DNA of 64,000 nt from positions 1,674,001 through 1,738,000 of the forward strand of contig NZ_CP157355.1 of NCBI RefSeq assembly GCF_040047665.1, in the 5' to 3' direction. The notes below the pieces were generated by a model. That model was not told the DNA's origin, searched no databases, and saw nothing but the letters and a program-made list of their open reading frames with translations. Origin of the DNA: Chitinibacter sp. FCG-7 (lineage in GTDB: Bacteria > Pseudomonadota > Gammaproteobacteria > Burkholderiales > Chitinibacteraceae). Of this stretch, positions 33,943-42,344 are shown piece by piece (positions within the stretch are counted from its first letter, which is position 1; every line of letters begins with the position of its first letter). The translations under genes were made by a program, and so were the position numbers.

Positions 33943-34875
33943 ATGCAAGCAAGCACACCTGAAGCAATGAGACCATCCTGCCACCTTGCCATTAAATTGG
34001 CTCGGAATGCTGATACAGCCGTGTTGTTGCGAAGAGGGCCGAGCAAATGGGTGCAATTGATTAAATGGGATTTGCGGAACGACCAGTTTGAACATGGGCA
34101 ATGGTTTCGCGGGCGAATTTATGAGTCCGTCAGTGATTTATCTGACGATGGTGAATTACTGGTGTACATGGCCAGAAAAGATGCTCTGCGATCACTGAAG
34201 GAACTAGGTTCAACCACTTGGACAGCGATTTGCCGACCCCCTTTTCTAACCGCCCTGCAGCTCTGGCCACATCCGGTATATTGCGGAGGAGGCCAATTTA
34301 CCCAAGAAGGAGCACTTAATCTTGGTTTGCATCACAGCTGGATTAAGCAGGAATACACCCGGACACAAGCATCAATAAAAATCCGAGAGCAAGAGCATGG
34401 CTACCACGGCCACAATTTGCCGCTGGATTTACAGTTAAAACAGGGCTGGCACCCCATTAACCGGAGGCTTGATCAACTAACACATTATGGTTGGCCAACA
34501 GACACACTCTGGAAAAAAACCAATGCGCAGAGCAATGTGACACTGATATGTGAAACACAAAAGAGCCGGCAACCATACCAAAAAGCCCAATTGCATAAAT
34601 GCTTCAGCGTGCAAACAGCACAAGGAACTCATGATCTGGGGACGGCTGATTTTGTCGAATTTGATCATCAAGGGCAATTGCTAATGGGAAAGGAAGGGAG
34701 ACTATTTCGCTGCGCCAAACCACTTGCTGACGTGTTGGCCTGGAAACTACTTCATGATTTCAGCACAGCGGCTCCCGTATCCCTGCAATCTCCGCATTGG
34801 GCGATGCAATGGCCGAAAATCAAAAAACAGAAAACTGCCAAAGAACGCCATTTGCGTATACGCCAACACGATTAA
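33943..34875 (+). CDS. Unknown protein encoded between rtcB and rtcA
   Basis: A protein of 310 residues; ATG 33943 has AAGGAA upstream. No signal peptide and no membrane helix. The N-terminal half is Trp-rich and strand-like (LLRRGPSKWVQLIKWDL, GQWFRGRIYE, SDLSDDGELLVYMARK, TWTAICRPPFLTALQLWP). It may fold as a propeller-like or beta-rich domain. The C-terminus is basic (KIKKQKTAKERHLRIRQ). Its A+T content exceeds that of rtcB and rtcA. Similar Trp-rich proteins exist in other bacteria without known function. Position inside the operon suggests a role tied to RNA repair or damage, but nothing in the sequence proves it. Confidence 0.75.
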   Translation: MQASTPEAMRPSCHLAIKLARNADTAVLLRRGPSKWVQLIKWDLRNDQFEHGQWFRGRIYESVSDLSDDGELLVYMARKDALRSLKELGSTTWTAICRPPFLTALQLWPHPVYCGGGQFTQEGALNLGLHHSWIKQEYTRTQASIKIREQEHGYHGHNLPLDLQLKQGWHPINRRLDQLTHYGWPTDTLWKKTNAQSNVTLICETQKSRQPYQKAQLHKCFSVQTAQGTHDLGTADFVEFDHQGQLLMGKEGRLFRCAKPLADVLAWKLLHDFSTAAPVSLQSPHWAMQWPKIKKQKTAKERHLRIRQHD

Positions 34876-34905
34876 AGTAATATTCAATTGAAAAAATGAA
34901 GAGAA

Positions 34906-35958
34906 ATGAAAAATATATCCATTGAAATCGATGGCGCTAGCGGCGAAGGCGGTGGCCAGATTTTGCGTAGCGCGCTGACGCTCTCGATGATCACAGGTCA
35001 AGCATTTCAGATTAAAAATATCCGCGCCAAGCGCCCCAAGCCCGGCTTGCTACGCCAGCATTTAACAGCGGTTGAAGCGGCGGCAGCGATTTGCGGTGCG
35101 CAGATGACGGGGGCCCAAATCGGCTCAACCTCACTCAGCTTCAAGCCCGGCGCGATTCGCGCTGGCGATTACCATTTTGCGATTGGTACGGCGGGAAGCT
35201 GCACGCTGGTGCTCCAAACCATATTGCCTGCACTATGGTTTGCTAAACCGACGTTTGCGGATGCACCAAGCAGCGTGACCGTCTCCGGCGGGACGCACAA
35301 TAAAGCCGCGCCGCCAGCCGATTTTCTAATTCGCGTCTGGCAGCCGCTGATGGCGCGTATGGGTGTGCAGCAAGAAATCACGCTGAATCGGCACGGCTTT
35401 TATCCGGCGGGCGGCGGTGAAATCGCGGCAACGGTGTCACCATGCCAATCATTGCAGGGCTTTGATTTGTGTCAGCGCGGCGCTTTGCGCCAAATCAGCG
35501 CCACGGCGCTGATTGCTGGCGTTCCAGCCAAAGTCGCGCAGCGTGAACTGGCCGAAATCGAGCAAAAAATCGCTGGCGTCAGCACTGCGATACGCGGACT
35601 CAGCAACGATCAAGGCCCCGGCAATGCGGTGCTGATTGAAATCGAGCATGAAAATATCACGGAAATGTTCACCAGCTTTGGCGAAAAAGGCGTCAGCGCC
35701 GAAGCGGTGGGCAAGCAAGTGGCCAATCAGGCGCAACATTACCTGCACAGCGGCGCGGCAGTGGACGAATTTCTGGCTGATCAACTGGTGCTGGCTTTGG
35801 CGCTAGCCGGATCAGGCCGATTTACTACCACGCATGTGTCGGCGCATTTGCTGAGTAATATCGACGTTATTGAGCAATTCCTGCCGGTCAACATCACGCA
35901 AACGCCTGTGGATGATGATGTCGAAATTCGGGTGACATCGCTCAGCCAAGGTCAATGA
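34906..35958 (+). CDS. rtcA: RNA 3'-terminal phosphate cyclase RtcA
   Basis: A protein of 350 residues. It uses ATP to turn RNA 3'-phosphates into 2',3'-cyclic phosphates, and in Salmonella it is needed to make the RtcR ligand. Motifs: [21 protein letters not shown] at the start (split here as the GEGGGQ nucleotide loop and RSALTLS), [12 protein letters not shown] in the insert domain, and catalytic His in [14 protein letters not shown]. Its last 17 bp overlap the convergent phosphatase-like gene. Last gene of the rightward rtc operon. Confidence 0.95.
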   Translation: MKNISIEIDGASGEGGGQILRSALTLSMITGQAFQIKNIRAKRPKPGLLRQHLTAVEAAAAICGAQMTGAQIGSTSLSFKPGAIRAGDYHFAIGTAGSCTLVLQTILPALWFAKPTFADAPSSVTVSGGTHNKAAPPADFLIRVWQPLMARMGVQQEITLNRHGFYPAGGGEIAATVSPCQSLQGFDLCQRGALRQISATALIAGVPAKVAQRELAEIEQKIAGVSTAIRGLSNDQGPGNAVLIEIEHENITEMFTSFGEKGVSAEAVGKQVANQAQHYLHSGAAVDEFLADQLVLALALAGSGRFTTTHVSAHLLSNIDVIEQFLPVNITQTPVDDDVEIRVTSLSQGQ

Positions 35959-36289
35959 TGCTAACCAGCGACTGCTCCAACAATTCAATTAGCTCCGGAT
36001 CCATAAACTGATAATCATCGGGAATATCGAGTACATGAATCGACTTGTTACTCAATAAGCGCGTAAATTGCGCGCGCAGCCGGGATTGGTGCTTTTCTTC
36101 CATCACCAAAATCACATCCGCCCAGCGAATATCATCGACCGACACCGTATGCCGCGCATTCGGGCTTGTGCCCGCCGAGCGCGTCAGCAGCTTTGGATGC
36201 TTGCGCCAATGCTGCTCGGCCGTCGGGCTGCGCCACTGATTGCGGCTGCAAATAAACAGCACTTTGGTGCGCTCTGATTTTTGTGCCAT
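35942..36289 (-). CDS. Low-molecular-weight tyrosine-phosphatase-like protein
   Basis: A protein of 115 residues. The catalytic P-loop CX5R is present as CSRNQWRS (Cys14, Arg20), and the conserved [10 protein letters not shown] block and the [13 protein letters not shown] segment hold the acid/general-base region. It belongs to the short single-domain group often annotated as LMW protein-tyrosine-phosphatase family. It reads in the same direction as rtcB2-prfH, 77 bp downstream of prfH beyond a palindromic repeat. Whether it acts on protein or on nucleotide/RNA ends is unknown. Confidence 0.8.
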   Translation of the reverse strand: MAQKSERTKVLFICSRNQWRSPTAEQHWRKHPKLLTRSAGTSPNARHTVSVDDIRWADVILVMEEKHQSRLRAQFTRLLSNKSIHVLDIPDDYQFMDPELIELLEQSLVSIIDLG

Positions 36290-36314
36290 TGCTTCACTCC
36301 CGATCTTTTACCTA

Positions 36315-36364
36315 CGGGTATTGCCATAAAAGCCATATTAAATAAGACCTGTATGGCAATACCC
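36315..36364. repeat. GGGTATA-family palindromic repeat, copy 6 (best arms)
   Basis: GGGTATTGCCATA (36316-36328) and TATGGCAATACCC (36352-36364) pair without a mismatch (13 bp), with a 23-bp A+T-rich loop. It lies between prfH and the phosphatase-like gene. Confidence 0.8.
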
Positions 36365-36366
36365 AA

Positions 36367-36987
36367 TCAGGCTAAGTTTTCAATAAATTGCTCGCCCTTG
36401 AAAACCCGTTTCGGGCTACCGCGTTCTAGCTGGTAATGCTGCAGGCGTCGCTCAGCACGCTGTGCTCCCATTTCGTCGGCGGCGCGGCAAGCTAGGCGAT
36501 AGGCAATCAGTTGCTCGGCCAGCCGTTTATTGGCGTGCTGGCTGCGCTCGGTTTGCACTTTCACCGTAATGCCGCTGGCGATGTGCGTGGCGCGCACTGC
36601 CGATTCGGTTTTATTGACATGCTGCCCGCCAGGGCCGGAAGAACGAGTGGTTTCAAAGCGGATTTCACCCGCCAGATCGCTCGCTGGCATGGCGCAGCGA
36701 AACACGCCAATAAACCAGTTTTTACGCAGATGCCGGGGGCGATACGGGCTGGCGCAAATCCACTGAATCGTGCCTTCCCATTGCGCAATCAATTGCTCTG
36801 CGCCTTCGCCATCAATACTGAGCAACACCGAGCGCAAGGTGCCGACTTTGTCGCCCGCTTCTTGCTCCAGCAGATCCAGCACCAGCTTGCGCTGTGCGGC
36901 CTCTTCAATGATGCTGCTGAGCGCTTTGGCGACCGCCAGCTGGCATTCCAGCGGGCCTTGCGCGGCGGAGATTTGACATAAACTCAT
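36367..36987 (-). CDS. prfH: Peptide chain release factor-like protein PrfH
   Basis: A protein of 206 residues. It is a release-factor homologue lacking the codon-recognition domain, with the GGQ loop SSGPGGQHVNKTESAVRAT (GGQ at 120-122) and a basic C-terminus. PrfH genes pair with rtcB2; published work shows that the pair rescues ribosomes cut in the 16S decoding centre, PrfH releasing the stalled peptide before RNA resealing. The ATG at 36987 overlaps the rtcB2 stop as ATGA, so the two are translationally coupled. A start at 36996 adds three residues but is less likely. Confidence 0.93.
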   Translation of the reverse strand: MSLCQISAAQGPLECQLAVAKALSSIIEEAAQRKLVLDLLEQEAGDKVGTLRSVLLSIDGEGAEQLIAQWEGTIQWICASPYRPRHLRKNWFIGVFRCAMPASDLAGEIRFETTRSSGPGGQHVNKTESAVRATHIASGITVKVQTERSQHANKRLAEQLIAYRLACRAADEMGAQRAERRLQHYQLERGSPKRVFKGEQFIENLA

Positions 36988-38138
36988 TCGCAGCACTCCC
37001 CACGCGTTTTGTAGGTGAGTACCGGCTTGAGCCGCGCAATCACGTTGACCAACCCTGCGCCGACCAAGGTAGCAATGATATTGCTGGCCGGTTTGTAGGC
37101 CTCCGGCGCTTCCTCGTAAATTAGCACGCGATCAGCGCAAATTACCTGGCTACCCAATTTGGTGCGGCTCAGTTGCGCCACGGTATAACGGCTACTTAAA
37201 CGCCCTTTGCACTCGCTGCGCATCCATTTTCGTCCCGCGCCATGCGCGAGCGATTGCAGGCTAAGGTCACTCGCCATCGGCTGAACCAGATAGCTGTAAT
37301 CGCCGCGCGAACCGGGAATCACCACCGCACCTTGATCGGCAGGCGTCGCACCTTTGCGGTGTATCCAGCCTGGCTGGCCGTGCATTTGCGCTGGCAGCAC
37401 CAGATTGTGGTTTACATCCAGAATCTGCGCGCCATCCGTGCCCAGTTTGGCCAGAATGCGTTGCGCAATCAGGAGTCGATTGACTTCAGCAAAACGCACG
37501 GCCTGATCATGCTCGGCCAGATACGCCCGGCATTCATTTGAATCGGCCAGCAAACCCTGATGGCCGTGCTGATCGATATGCTGGCGCAAAATATGCTGCC
37601 CCAGCCCGCGCGAACCGCTGTGCACCAACAGTTGCAGCTGCGCTTTGTTCAGCCCCAAGGCCGCAAATGCTTCAACATCGTGAATCTCGTCAAAGCACTG
37701 CAATTCGGCAAAGTGATTGCCACCACCAATCGTACCCAGCGCTGGCCGGAAACCAATCTCGGCGGGTAATTGGCTGGCAATCAGCGCCTGCCATTCTTCG
37801 CCCTGTGCCTCGTCGCACAAAGGGCCATCGATATTGCCGATTTTTTTATCCAGCTTGCTATGGCTGACTTTTCTGGTGTCCAGATTGGTTTGCCAGAGCG
37901 CCATACCGCATCCAATGTCGCCACCGATCAGCGCCGGATAAATATATTCAGTAGAGAAAAATGCCGCACCAACCGGATAGCCGCGACCGGGGTGTAAATC
38001 CGGCATGCCGGAAACGTAGTGCATACCGGGGAGTTTGGCGGTGTTTTGGAGCTGGGCGATGGCATCGCCTTCGATCCAAGTATCTGCAGACGCAATTAAA
38101 TTAACGCGCGCAGACAACAATTGAACGTAGTTGCCCAT
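36984..38138 (-). CDS. rtcB2: RtcB2-type RNA ligase paired with PrfH
   Basis: A protein of 384 residues, a diverged RtcB. Conserved ligase motifs remain: GMPDLHPGRGYPVG, GGDIGCGMALW (Cys ligand), GTIGGGNHFAEL, VHSGSRGLG, VNHNLV and LAHGAGRKW (His for GMP). Its substrate in the known pairs is 16S rRNA cleaved in the decoding centre by toxins such as colicin E3. The gene overlaps prfH by 4 bp. Upstream on the same strand is a 12-codon ORF with a strong ribosome-binding site. It is the second, independent RNA-ligase gene in this locus. Confidence 0.93.
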   Translation of the reverse strand: MGNYVQLLSARVNLIASADTWIEGDAIAQLQNTAKLPGMHYVSGMPDLHPGRGYPVGAAFFSTEYIYPALIGGDIGCGMALWQTNLDTRKVSHSKLDKKIGNIDGPLCDEAQGEEWQALIASQLPAEIGFRPALGTIGGGNHFAELQCFDEIHDVEAFAALGLNKAQLQLLVHSGSRGLGQHILRQHIDQHGHQGLLADSNECRAYLAEHDQAVRFAEVNRLLIAQRILAKLGTDGAQILDVNHNLVLPAQMHGQPGWIHRKGATPADQGAVVIPGSRGDYSYLVQPMASDLSLQSLAHGAGRKWMRSECKGRLSSRYTVAQLSRTKLGSQVICADRVLIYEEAPEAYKPASNIIATLVGAGLVNVIARLKPVLTYKTRGECCE

Positions 38139-38506
38139 GATAAATCCATATCAATTTTTGAAATATTTGATGTGGCAGGCCGCAGCCTTGGGCAAGACGA
38201 GGGATTTACAGCGAGGAAATCTCGATCAAGCTAGGCGCGGACTGCGGAGAATGTGGTGGTGTTTTGCATGGTGTGTTCTCCTTTTTACAGTACGGTTGAT
38301 CAATAGAATGGCCTGCAGCATATACGCAGCGAAGCGCAAATCAAAGCACGGCGATGTTGCGGTATGTAACCTTGCAACACCACTGATGAGCGGCTAATGA
38401 CGATGCAGATTCTTTCTGCGGCTCTGCTAATTACTTAATTTTATTTGTATATTCAGTCGTTTGGTAGTAAGAGTAATAACTGGAATCATCCCGGTGACGA
38501 TCAATC
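38139..38506. other. Intergenic region between rtcB2 and the GGDEF/EAL gene
   Basis: Holds the 12-codon leader ORF (38231-38269) and about 90 nt of possible leader structure toward rtcB2. No sigma-54 consensus is seen in either direction, so rtcB2-prfH is probably not controlled by RtcR. The right half must contain both divergent promoters. Confidence 0.5.
38231..38269 (-). CDS. 12-codon upstream ORF (leader peptide) of rtcB2-prfH
   Basis: Reading leftward, AAAAAGGAG ends 8 nt before an ATG at 38269, and the frame encodes MQNTTTFSAVRA before TAG. The ribosome-binding site is stronger than that of rtcB2 itself. Downstream, CGAG-ATTTC-CTCG could compete with GATTT...AAATC pairing, as in attenuators. 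In an operon for damaged ribosomes a translated leader would be a natural sensor, but translation is not shown. Confidence 0.5.
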   Translation of the reverse strand: MQNTTTFSAVRA

Positions 38507-40909
38507 ATGTGGCATGCCATTCTCAGCTTTTATTCCAGATTTTCATCCGCGCAAAGCGTGCGTGGCCGTGTTTCTACGGCGATGGGTGTGGCTGGTATTG
38601 TGCTGGGCATTGTCCTCACCGCAGTGATGCACTGGCGCTGGGAAGACAGCGTGCGCTCGGCAGCCCAGACCCGCTTGCAACTCACCGCCCAACGCGCAGC
38701 CGACGCCTTGCTGGAAAATCTGGGCAATCGCCAGCTGCAAATTCAGCAGATGGCCGACGTGATTTCATCATCGCCGCAGCCAGAGCCAGCCAGCATCCGC
38801 CGGCTATTTGACCAGCTACAGCAACGGCAGGCTGACTACGCCTGGATCGGTCTGGTCAATGCCGACGGACTGGTACAGGTATCAAGCCGTGGCCTGCTGG
38901 AAAACAGAAACGTGGCGCAGCGCTACTGGTTTCAGGCCGGTTTGCGCGGGCCATTTTTTGGCGAACCGCATGAAGCCGTGCTGCTGGCCAAGCATTTTCC
39001 TGCCAGAGTGGATGGTGAGCCTTTGCGCTTTATTGATGTGGCGGTGCCGATACGCAACGCCAGCAATCAACTCACTGGCGTGCTGGGGGCACATCTGTAC
39101 TGGGATTGGGCCAAATCCATCGTTCACAGTGTCAACGAAACCGAGGAAATCGAAGTCCTGCTGGCCGATCAGAAAGGCAACTGGATTATGAAGCCCTTGG
39201 CCGAGCCCTCGCACAATCTGGCGCAATTGGCGGCGCAACAGGACCCGGAACGCTATCTGTCAGCACAAACCACGCTGCATTTTCAGCACTCGGTCGAGCA
39301 AGTAAGCTGGACTGTGGTGGTGCGCGAACAGGCACAGCATGTTCTGGCGCCGATCAAATACACGCGCAATCTGATGCTGCTGCTGGTGATTACCGGGGCG
39401 GCGATCTTTGCACTGGTGTCCTGGAGCATTGCTGGGCGGGTGGTGCGACCGATTGTAGCGCTGGCCGAGCTGGCCAGAATGTATCCGGTCTCCGGCAGCG
39501 ACGCCCCCGCTAAACCGGCACCAGAGCAGCGCGACGAAGTGGGAATGATGGGGCAGGTGATGCACCAGCTGGCCTATTTTGACCTGCTCACCGGGCTGGC
39601 AAATCGGCGGCGGGCGCGTGAATATTTAAACACAGCCCTGCAAAAACAGCCTCCGCACGCACAGTTTGGTGCCATTGTGCTGATTGATCTGGATCACTTC
39701 AGCCATCTGAACGACACCCTAGGCGATGAAGCGGGTGATCAGTTGCTGATTGAAATAACCCGCCGGATGCAAGGCATTTCCATGCCATGCGATATGCTGG
39801 CACGGCTGGGTAGCGACGAGTTTGTTGCGCTGTTTTCAGCGCCGCACAAAGAGCAGGCACGGCAGCTGGCCGCCGACTGGGCGCAACAGGCCCTCACACG
39901 CATCAAGCAGCTTGTTGATCTGGGCGGCAAGCTTTATCACTGCCACGCCTCGGTGGGCATTAGCCTGTTTGGCGAGCGCAGCATCACCGCCAACGAAGTA
40001 TTCAAGCAAGCCGAAGTGGCGATGTTTGGCGCCAAAAATTCGCATCACAGCAAAATTGTGTTTTTTGACGAAGCCATGCAGGCCAGCCTGGACGAGCGCG
40101 TGCTGATGGAGCGCCTGCTGCGCCAAGCCATGCCGGGCGAAATGTACCTGCTGTATCAGCCACAAATCGACCAGAACGGCCATATTCTGGGAGCCGAGCT
40201 GCTGGCGCGCTGGCAGCAACCGCAGCTGGGCATGATTTCTCCGGCGCGCTTTATTCCATTGGCCGAAGAAACCGGGCTGATTATCGTGATCGGGCACTGG
40301 GCGCTGGAAGAAGCGTGCAAACAGCTCAGACGCTGGGCCAGCGAGCCGGAGACGGCGCATCTGGTGCTGGCGGTGAATGTCTCGGCACAAGAGTTTGTCT
40401 TGCCCGATTACGTCGAGCGCGTCGTCAGCGTTCTGGAAAAGAGCGGCGCCAATCCTCGCCGTCTGAAGCTGGAGCTCACCGAAAGCATTCTGGCCTCCGA
40501 TGTCGAGCAAGTGACGAGCAATATGCAAATCCTGCGCGACTATGGGGTGAGCTTTGCGCTGGATGATTTTGGCACCGGTTTTTCTTCGCTGTCCTACCTG
40601 AAAAATATGCCGTTTGATCAGCTCAAGATTGACCAGTCATTTGTGTGCGATATGACGGTGAATCCCAGCGATGCCGCGATTGTTAAAGCGATTGTCGCAT
40701 TGGGTCACAGCCTGAATCTGGACGTGATCGCCGAAGGCGTTGAAACCGAGGCGCAGCAGCAGTTTCTGCTGGAAAACCACTGCTACCGTTTTCAGGGCTA
40801 TCTGTTTGGCAAGCCCATGCTGATGGCCGAATTCGAGCAAGCCTGCCGTCTGGACTGGCAATCGCGCAGCCCGCAAGATTTACCGCTGGGCGTCAATATC
40901 CGCCAGTGA
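38507..40909 (+). CDS. dCache-GGDEF-EAL membrane c-di-GMP protein
   Basis: A protein of 800 residues. TM1 is at about 25-43, an extracytoplasmic Cache-type sensor follows (about 60-280, with AQRYWFQAGLRGPFFGEP), then TM2 at about 285-307 and a HAMP-like linker. The GGDEF domain has the variant LGSDEFVALF. The EAL domain shows ELLARW, LTESIL, DDFGTGFSSLSYL and IAEGVET. The metal-binding residues of EAL look complete, so c-di-GMP hydrolysis is likely. The second Gly of GGDEF is Ser, so cyclase activity is uncertain. The end overlaps the next gene on the other strand by 30 bp. Confidence 0.9.
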   Translation: MWHAILSFYSRFSSAQSVRGRVSTAMGVAGIVLGIVLTAVMHWRWEDSVRSAAQTRLQLTAQRAADALLENLGNRQLQIQQMADVISSSPQPEPASIRRLFDQLQQRQADYAWIGLVNADGLVQVSSRGLLENRNVAQRYWFQAGLRGPFFGEPHEAVLLAKHFPARVDGEPLRFIDVAVPIRNASNQLTGVLGAHLYWDWAKSIVHSVNETEEIEVLLADQKGNWIMKPLAEPSHNLAQLAAQQDPERYLSAQTTLHFQHSVEQVSWTVVVREQAQHVLAPIKYTRNLMLLLVITGAAIFALVSWSIAGRVVRPIVALAELARMYPVSGSDAPAKPAPEQRDEVGMMGQVMHQLAYFDLLTGLANRRRAREYLNTALQKQPPHAQFGAIVLIDLDHFSHLNDTLGDEAGDQLLIEITRRMQGISMPCDMLARLGSDEFVALFSAPHKEQARQLAADWAQQALTRIKQLVDLGGKLYHCHASVGISLFGERSITANEVFKQAEVAMFGAKNSHHSKIVFFDEAMQASLDERVLMERLLRQAMPGEMYLLYQPQIDQNGHILGAELLARWQQPQLGMISPARFIPLAEETGLIIVIGHWALEEACKQLRRWASEPETAHLVLAVNVSAQEFVLPDYVERVVSVLEKSGANPRRLKLELTESILASDVEQVTSNMQILRDYGVSFALDDFGTGFSSLSYLKNMPFDQLKIDQSFVCDMTVNPSDAAIVKAIVALGHSLNLDVIAEGVETEAQQQFLLENHCYRFQGYLFGKPMLMAEFEQACRLDWQSRSPQDLPLGVNIRQ

Positions 40910-41245
40910 TTCCTCACCCTTGGCGGTGATAAAGTGCCCGACTTCACCTTCGCGGGTTTCCAGATGGCCTTTGCGCAGCAAAAAGGCCAGCGCCTCGCCA
41001 TTCACTTTAAGGCAGGGGTCGGCTTTCAGCTGGCGCAGGCAATCAATGCACAGCGTCATGAAAATGGTCTGCTTGCCCAGATCGGTAATTTGCAAAATGC
41101 CGGTTTTGCGCTCGTAGGCCGCCAGCTTCTGGCTAGTCAACGCTTTCACGTTTTTAAACACCTTGTGGCTTAGCCGCGTGGTTTTTAGGCCGCGTGCCAC
41201 TTCTTTTAATGCGTCCATTTCGTCTTTGGATAATTTACCGCTCAT
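40880..41245 (-). CDS. Conserved hypothetical, helix-rich with a CxxC-like motif
   Basis: A protein of 121 residues from ATG 41245 (AGGA upstream). No signal or membrane segments. Sequence features: LSKDEMDALKEVARGLKTTRLSHKV, then LTSQKLAAYERKTGILQITDLGKQ, and CIDCLRQLKADPCLK with three Cys. The middle part (ILQITDLGKQTIF, HFITAKGEESL) resembles winged-helix proteins. A DNA-binding role is possible but I do not recognise the family. It overlaps the EAL gene 3' end (40880-40909). Confidence 0.6.
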   Translation of the reverse strand: MSGKLSKDEMDALKEVARGLKTTRLSHKVFKNVKALTSQKLAAYERKTGILQITDLGKQTIFMTLCIDCLRQLKADPCLKVNGEALAFLLRKGHLETREGEVGHFITAKGEESLADIDAQR

Positions 41246-41370
41246 GCCGCTGTCCTGTCTTTCGATCAAATTTGCCCGCTATGGTACGCGCCCCGCGCGC
41301 AGATGGGGAAATTTGCACACCTGAGCGGTCAGCTAGGCGGCCTTTGCGCTGCATCAAGCGCCAATTAGAT

Positions 41371-41389
41371 GATAACGATTTGCAATTGC
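41371..41389. promoter_or_regulatory. Weak Fur-box-like site
   Basis: GATAACGATTTGCAATTGC agrees with the 19-bp Fur consensus at about 12 positions. It lies 94 bp before the small ORF at 41483. By itself the match is marginal. Confidence 0.3.
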
Positions 41390-41482
41390 ATTTATATTTG
41401 AAAGCAGCTAGATTGAATCCATCATCACTCAATCGGCAGGCCCGTGGGCTAAAGCCTCCCAACACCGACAGGAAAGCAAGCC

Positions 41483-41704
41483 ATGACGCATTCACCCCTT
41501 TGGGCTGGCGCACTCAGCCTGGTGCTGATCCACGCCGAAACCGGCTGTAATCACGCGGCACAACAGGCCGCCAGCCTGCTGGCCCATCTGGCCGAAGACG
41601 AGGCAATGGAATACGAAACCCGCGCCCTGTGCGAAAGAGCTAGCGAGCGCCTGCGCAACGCTGCCGAGCGCACCGCCATGCCTGCCATTGCGCGCAAAGC
41701 CTGA
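41483..41704 (+). CDS. Small hypothetical protein, helical
   Basis: A protein of 73 residues with CAGGAAAG upstream of the ATG. Ala/Glu-rich and helical after a mildly hydrophobic start (LWAGALSLVLIHAETGC). No recognised domain. The upstream Fur-like site hints at iron control, weakly. Confidence 0.5.
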   Translation: MTHSPLWAGALSLVLIHAETGCNHAAQQAASLLAHLAEDEAMEYETRALCERASERLRNAAERTAMPAIARKA

Positions 41705-41718
41705 TGATTACTGACCAA

Positions 41719-41767
41719 GGGTATAGGCATGCAGTAATTGCTGAAAAAAGCGTACAGGCATATACCC
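41719..41767. repeat. GGGTATA-family palindromic repeat, copy 7
   Basis: GGGTATAGGCATGCAG at the left, ACAGGCATATACCC at the right; about 49 bp. Intergenic, in a convergent gap. Confidence 0.7.
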
Positions 41768-41820
41768 TAGCCCTGTGATGATCTGCATATGAATCACCTC
41801 TTGATGGACGCGTTTTGATC

Positions 41821-42042
41821 TCAGGCCAGCATGCCGGTTTCGTGAGTGGCATCGCTCTGCTGCGCAGCCTGTGCACCACGATAGGCATCCCACACTTTTT
41901 CATGGAAAAAATACGCCACGGTGTTGACCATGGGTTCGATCAGCGCCAAGGCACTGGCAATGCCAAAACTGCCGGTCAACACATAGGCAACGGTAAAGGC
42001 CACGGTGAAATGCACCACCGCAAAAGTAATCGTTTTAGTCAT
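41821..42042 (-). CDS. DUF2061 family small membrane protein
   Basis: A protein of 73 residues with two hydrophobic helices (about 5-22 and 26-45). The pattern TKTITFAVVHFTVAFTVAYVLTGS... then ALIEPMVNTVAYFFHEKVWD is the DUF2061 signature. Function unknown. AGGAG is seen before the ATG at 42042. A Fur-box-like site lies about 100 bp upstream. Confidence 0.8.
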   Translation of the reverse strand: MTKTITFAVVHFTVAFTVAYVLTGSFGIASALALIEPMVNTVAYFFHEKVWDAYRGAQAAQQSDATHETGMLA

Positions 42043-42141
42043 GATGAGCTCCTTGAGTGGCGGTCGCTTCGAGTTTTCACGCCAGCTAATTAGGCGGGGA
42101 AACGCTGGCCTCTGAATACATTGATCATCACAGGCTTGAAC

Positions 42142-42161
42142 CGATAATAATCATTCTCATC
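42142..42161. promoter_or_regulatory. Fur-box-like site
   Basis: CGATAATAATCATTCTCATC contains GATAAT-A-ATCATT in the hexamer arrangement of Fur boxes. It lies between the DUF2061 gene (leftward) and uspA (rightward). The rest of the 302-bp gap shows no gene. Confidence 0.45.
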
Positions 42162-42344
42162 AACAAGATAAAATTGATTGTATTCAGCGAATCAATAGAC
42201 GTTCACTATCGAATCGCAAGCCCGATTCCCAGCACGCACCGTTCAAGCCTCTATCACGCCCGGCATGGCAGCACCAGTGCCGCGCAGACACTAGACTGAA
42301 GTATTCCCTCCAACTCAGCGCCGCAGGCCGGCAAGGAGTTCATC

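Noticed and set aside
36984..36996. Frameshift between rtcB2 and prfH
   Set aside because: The two frames overlap as ATGA, the normal translational-coupling layout, and both proteins are complete.
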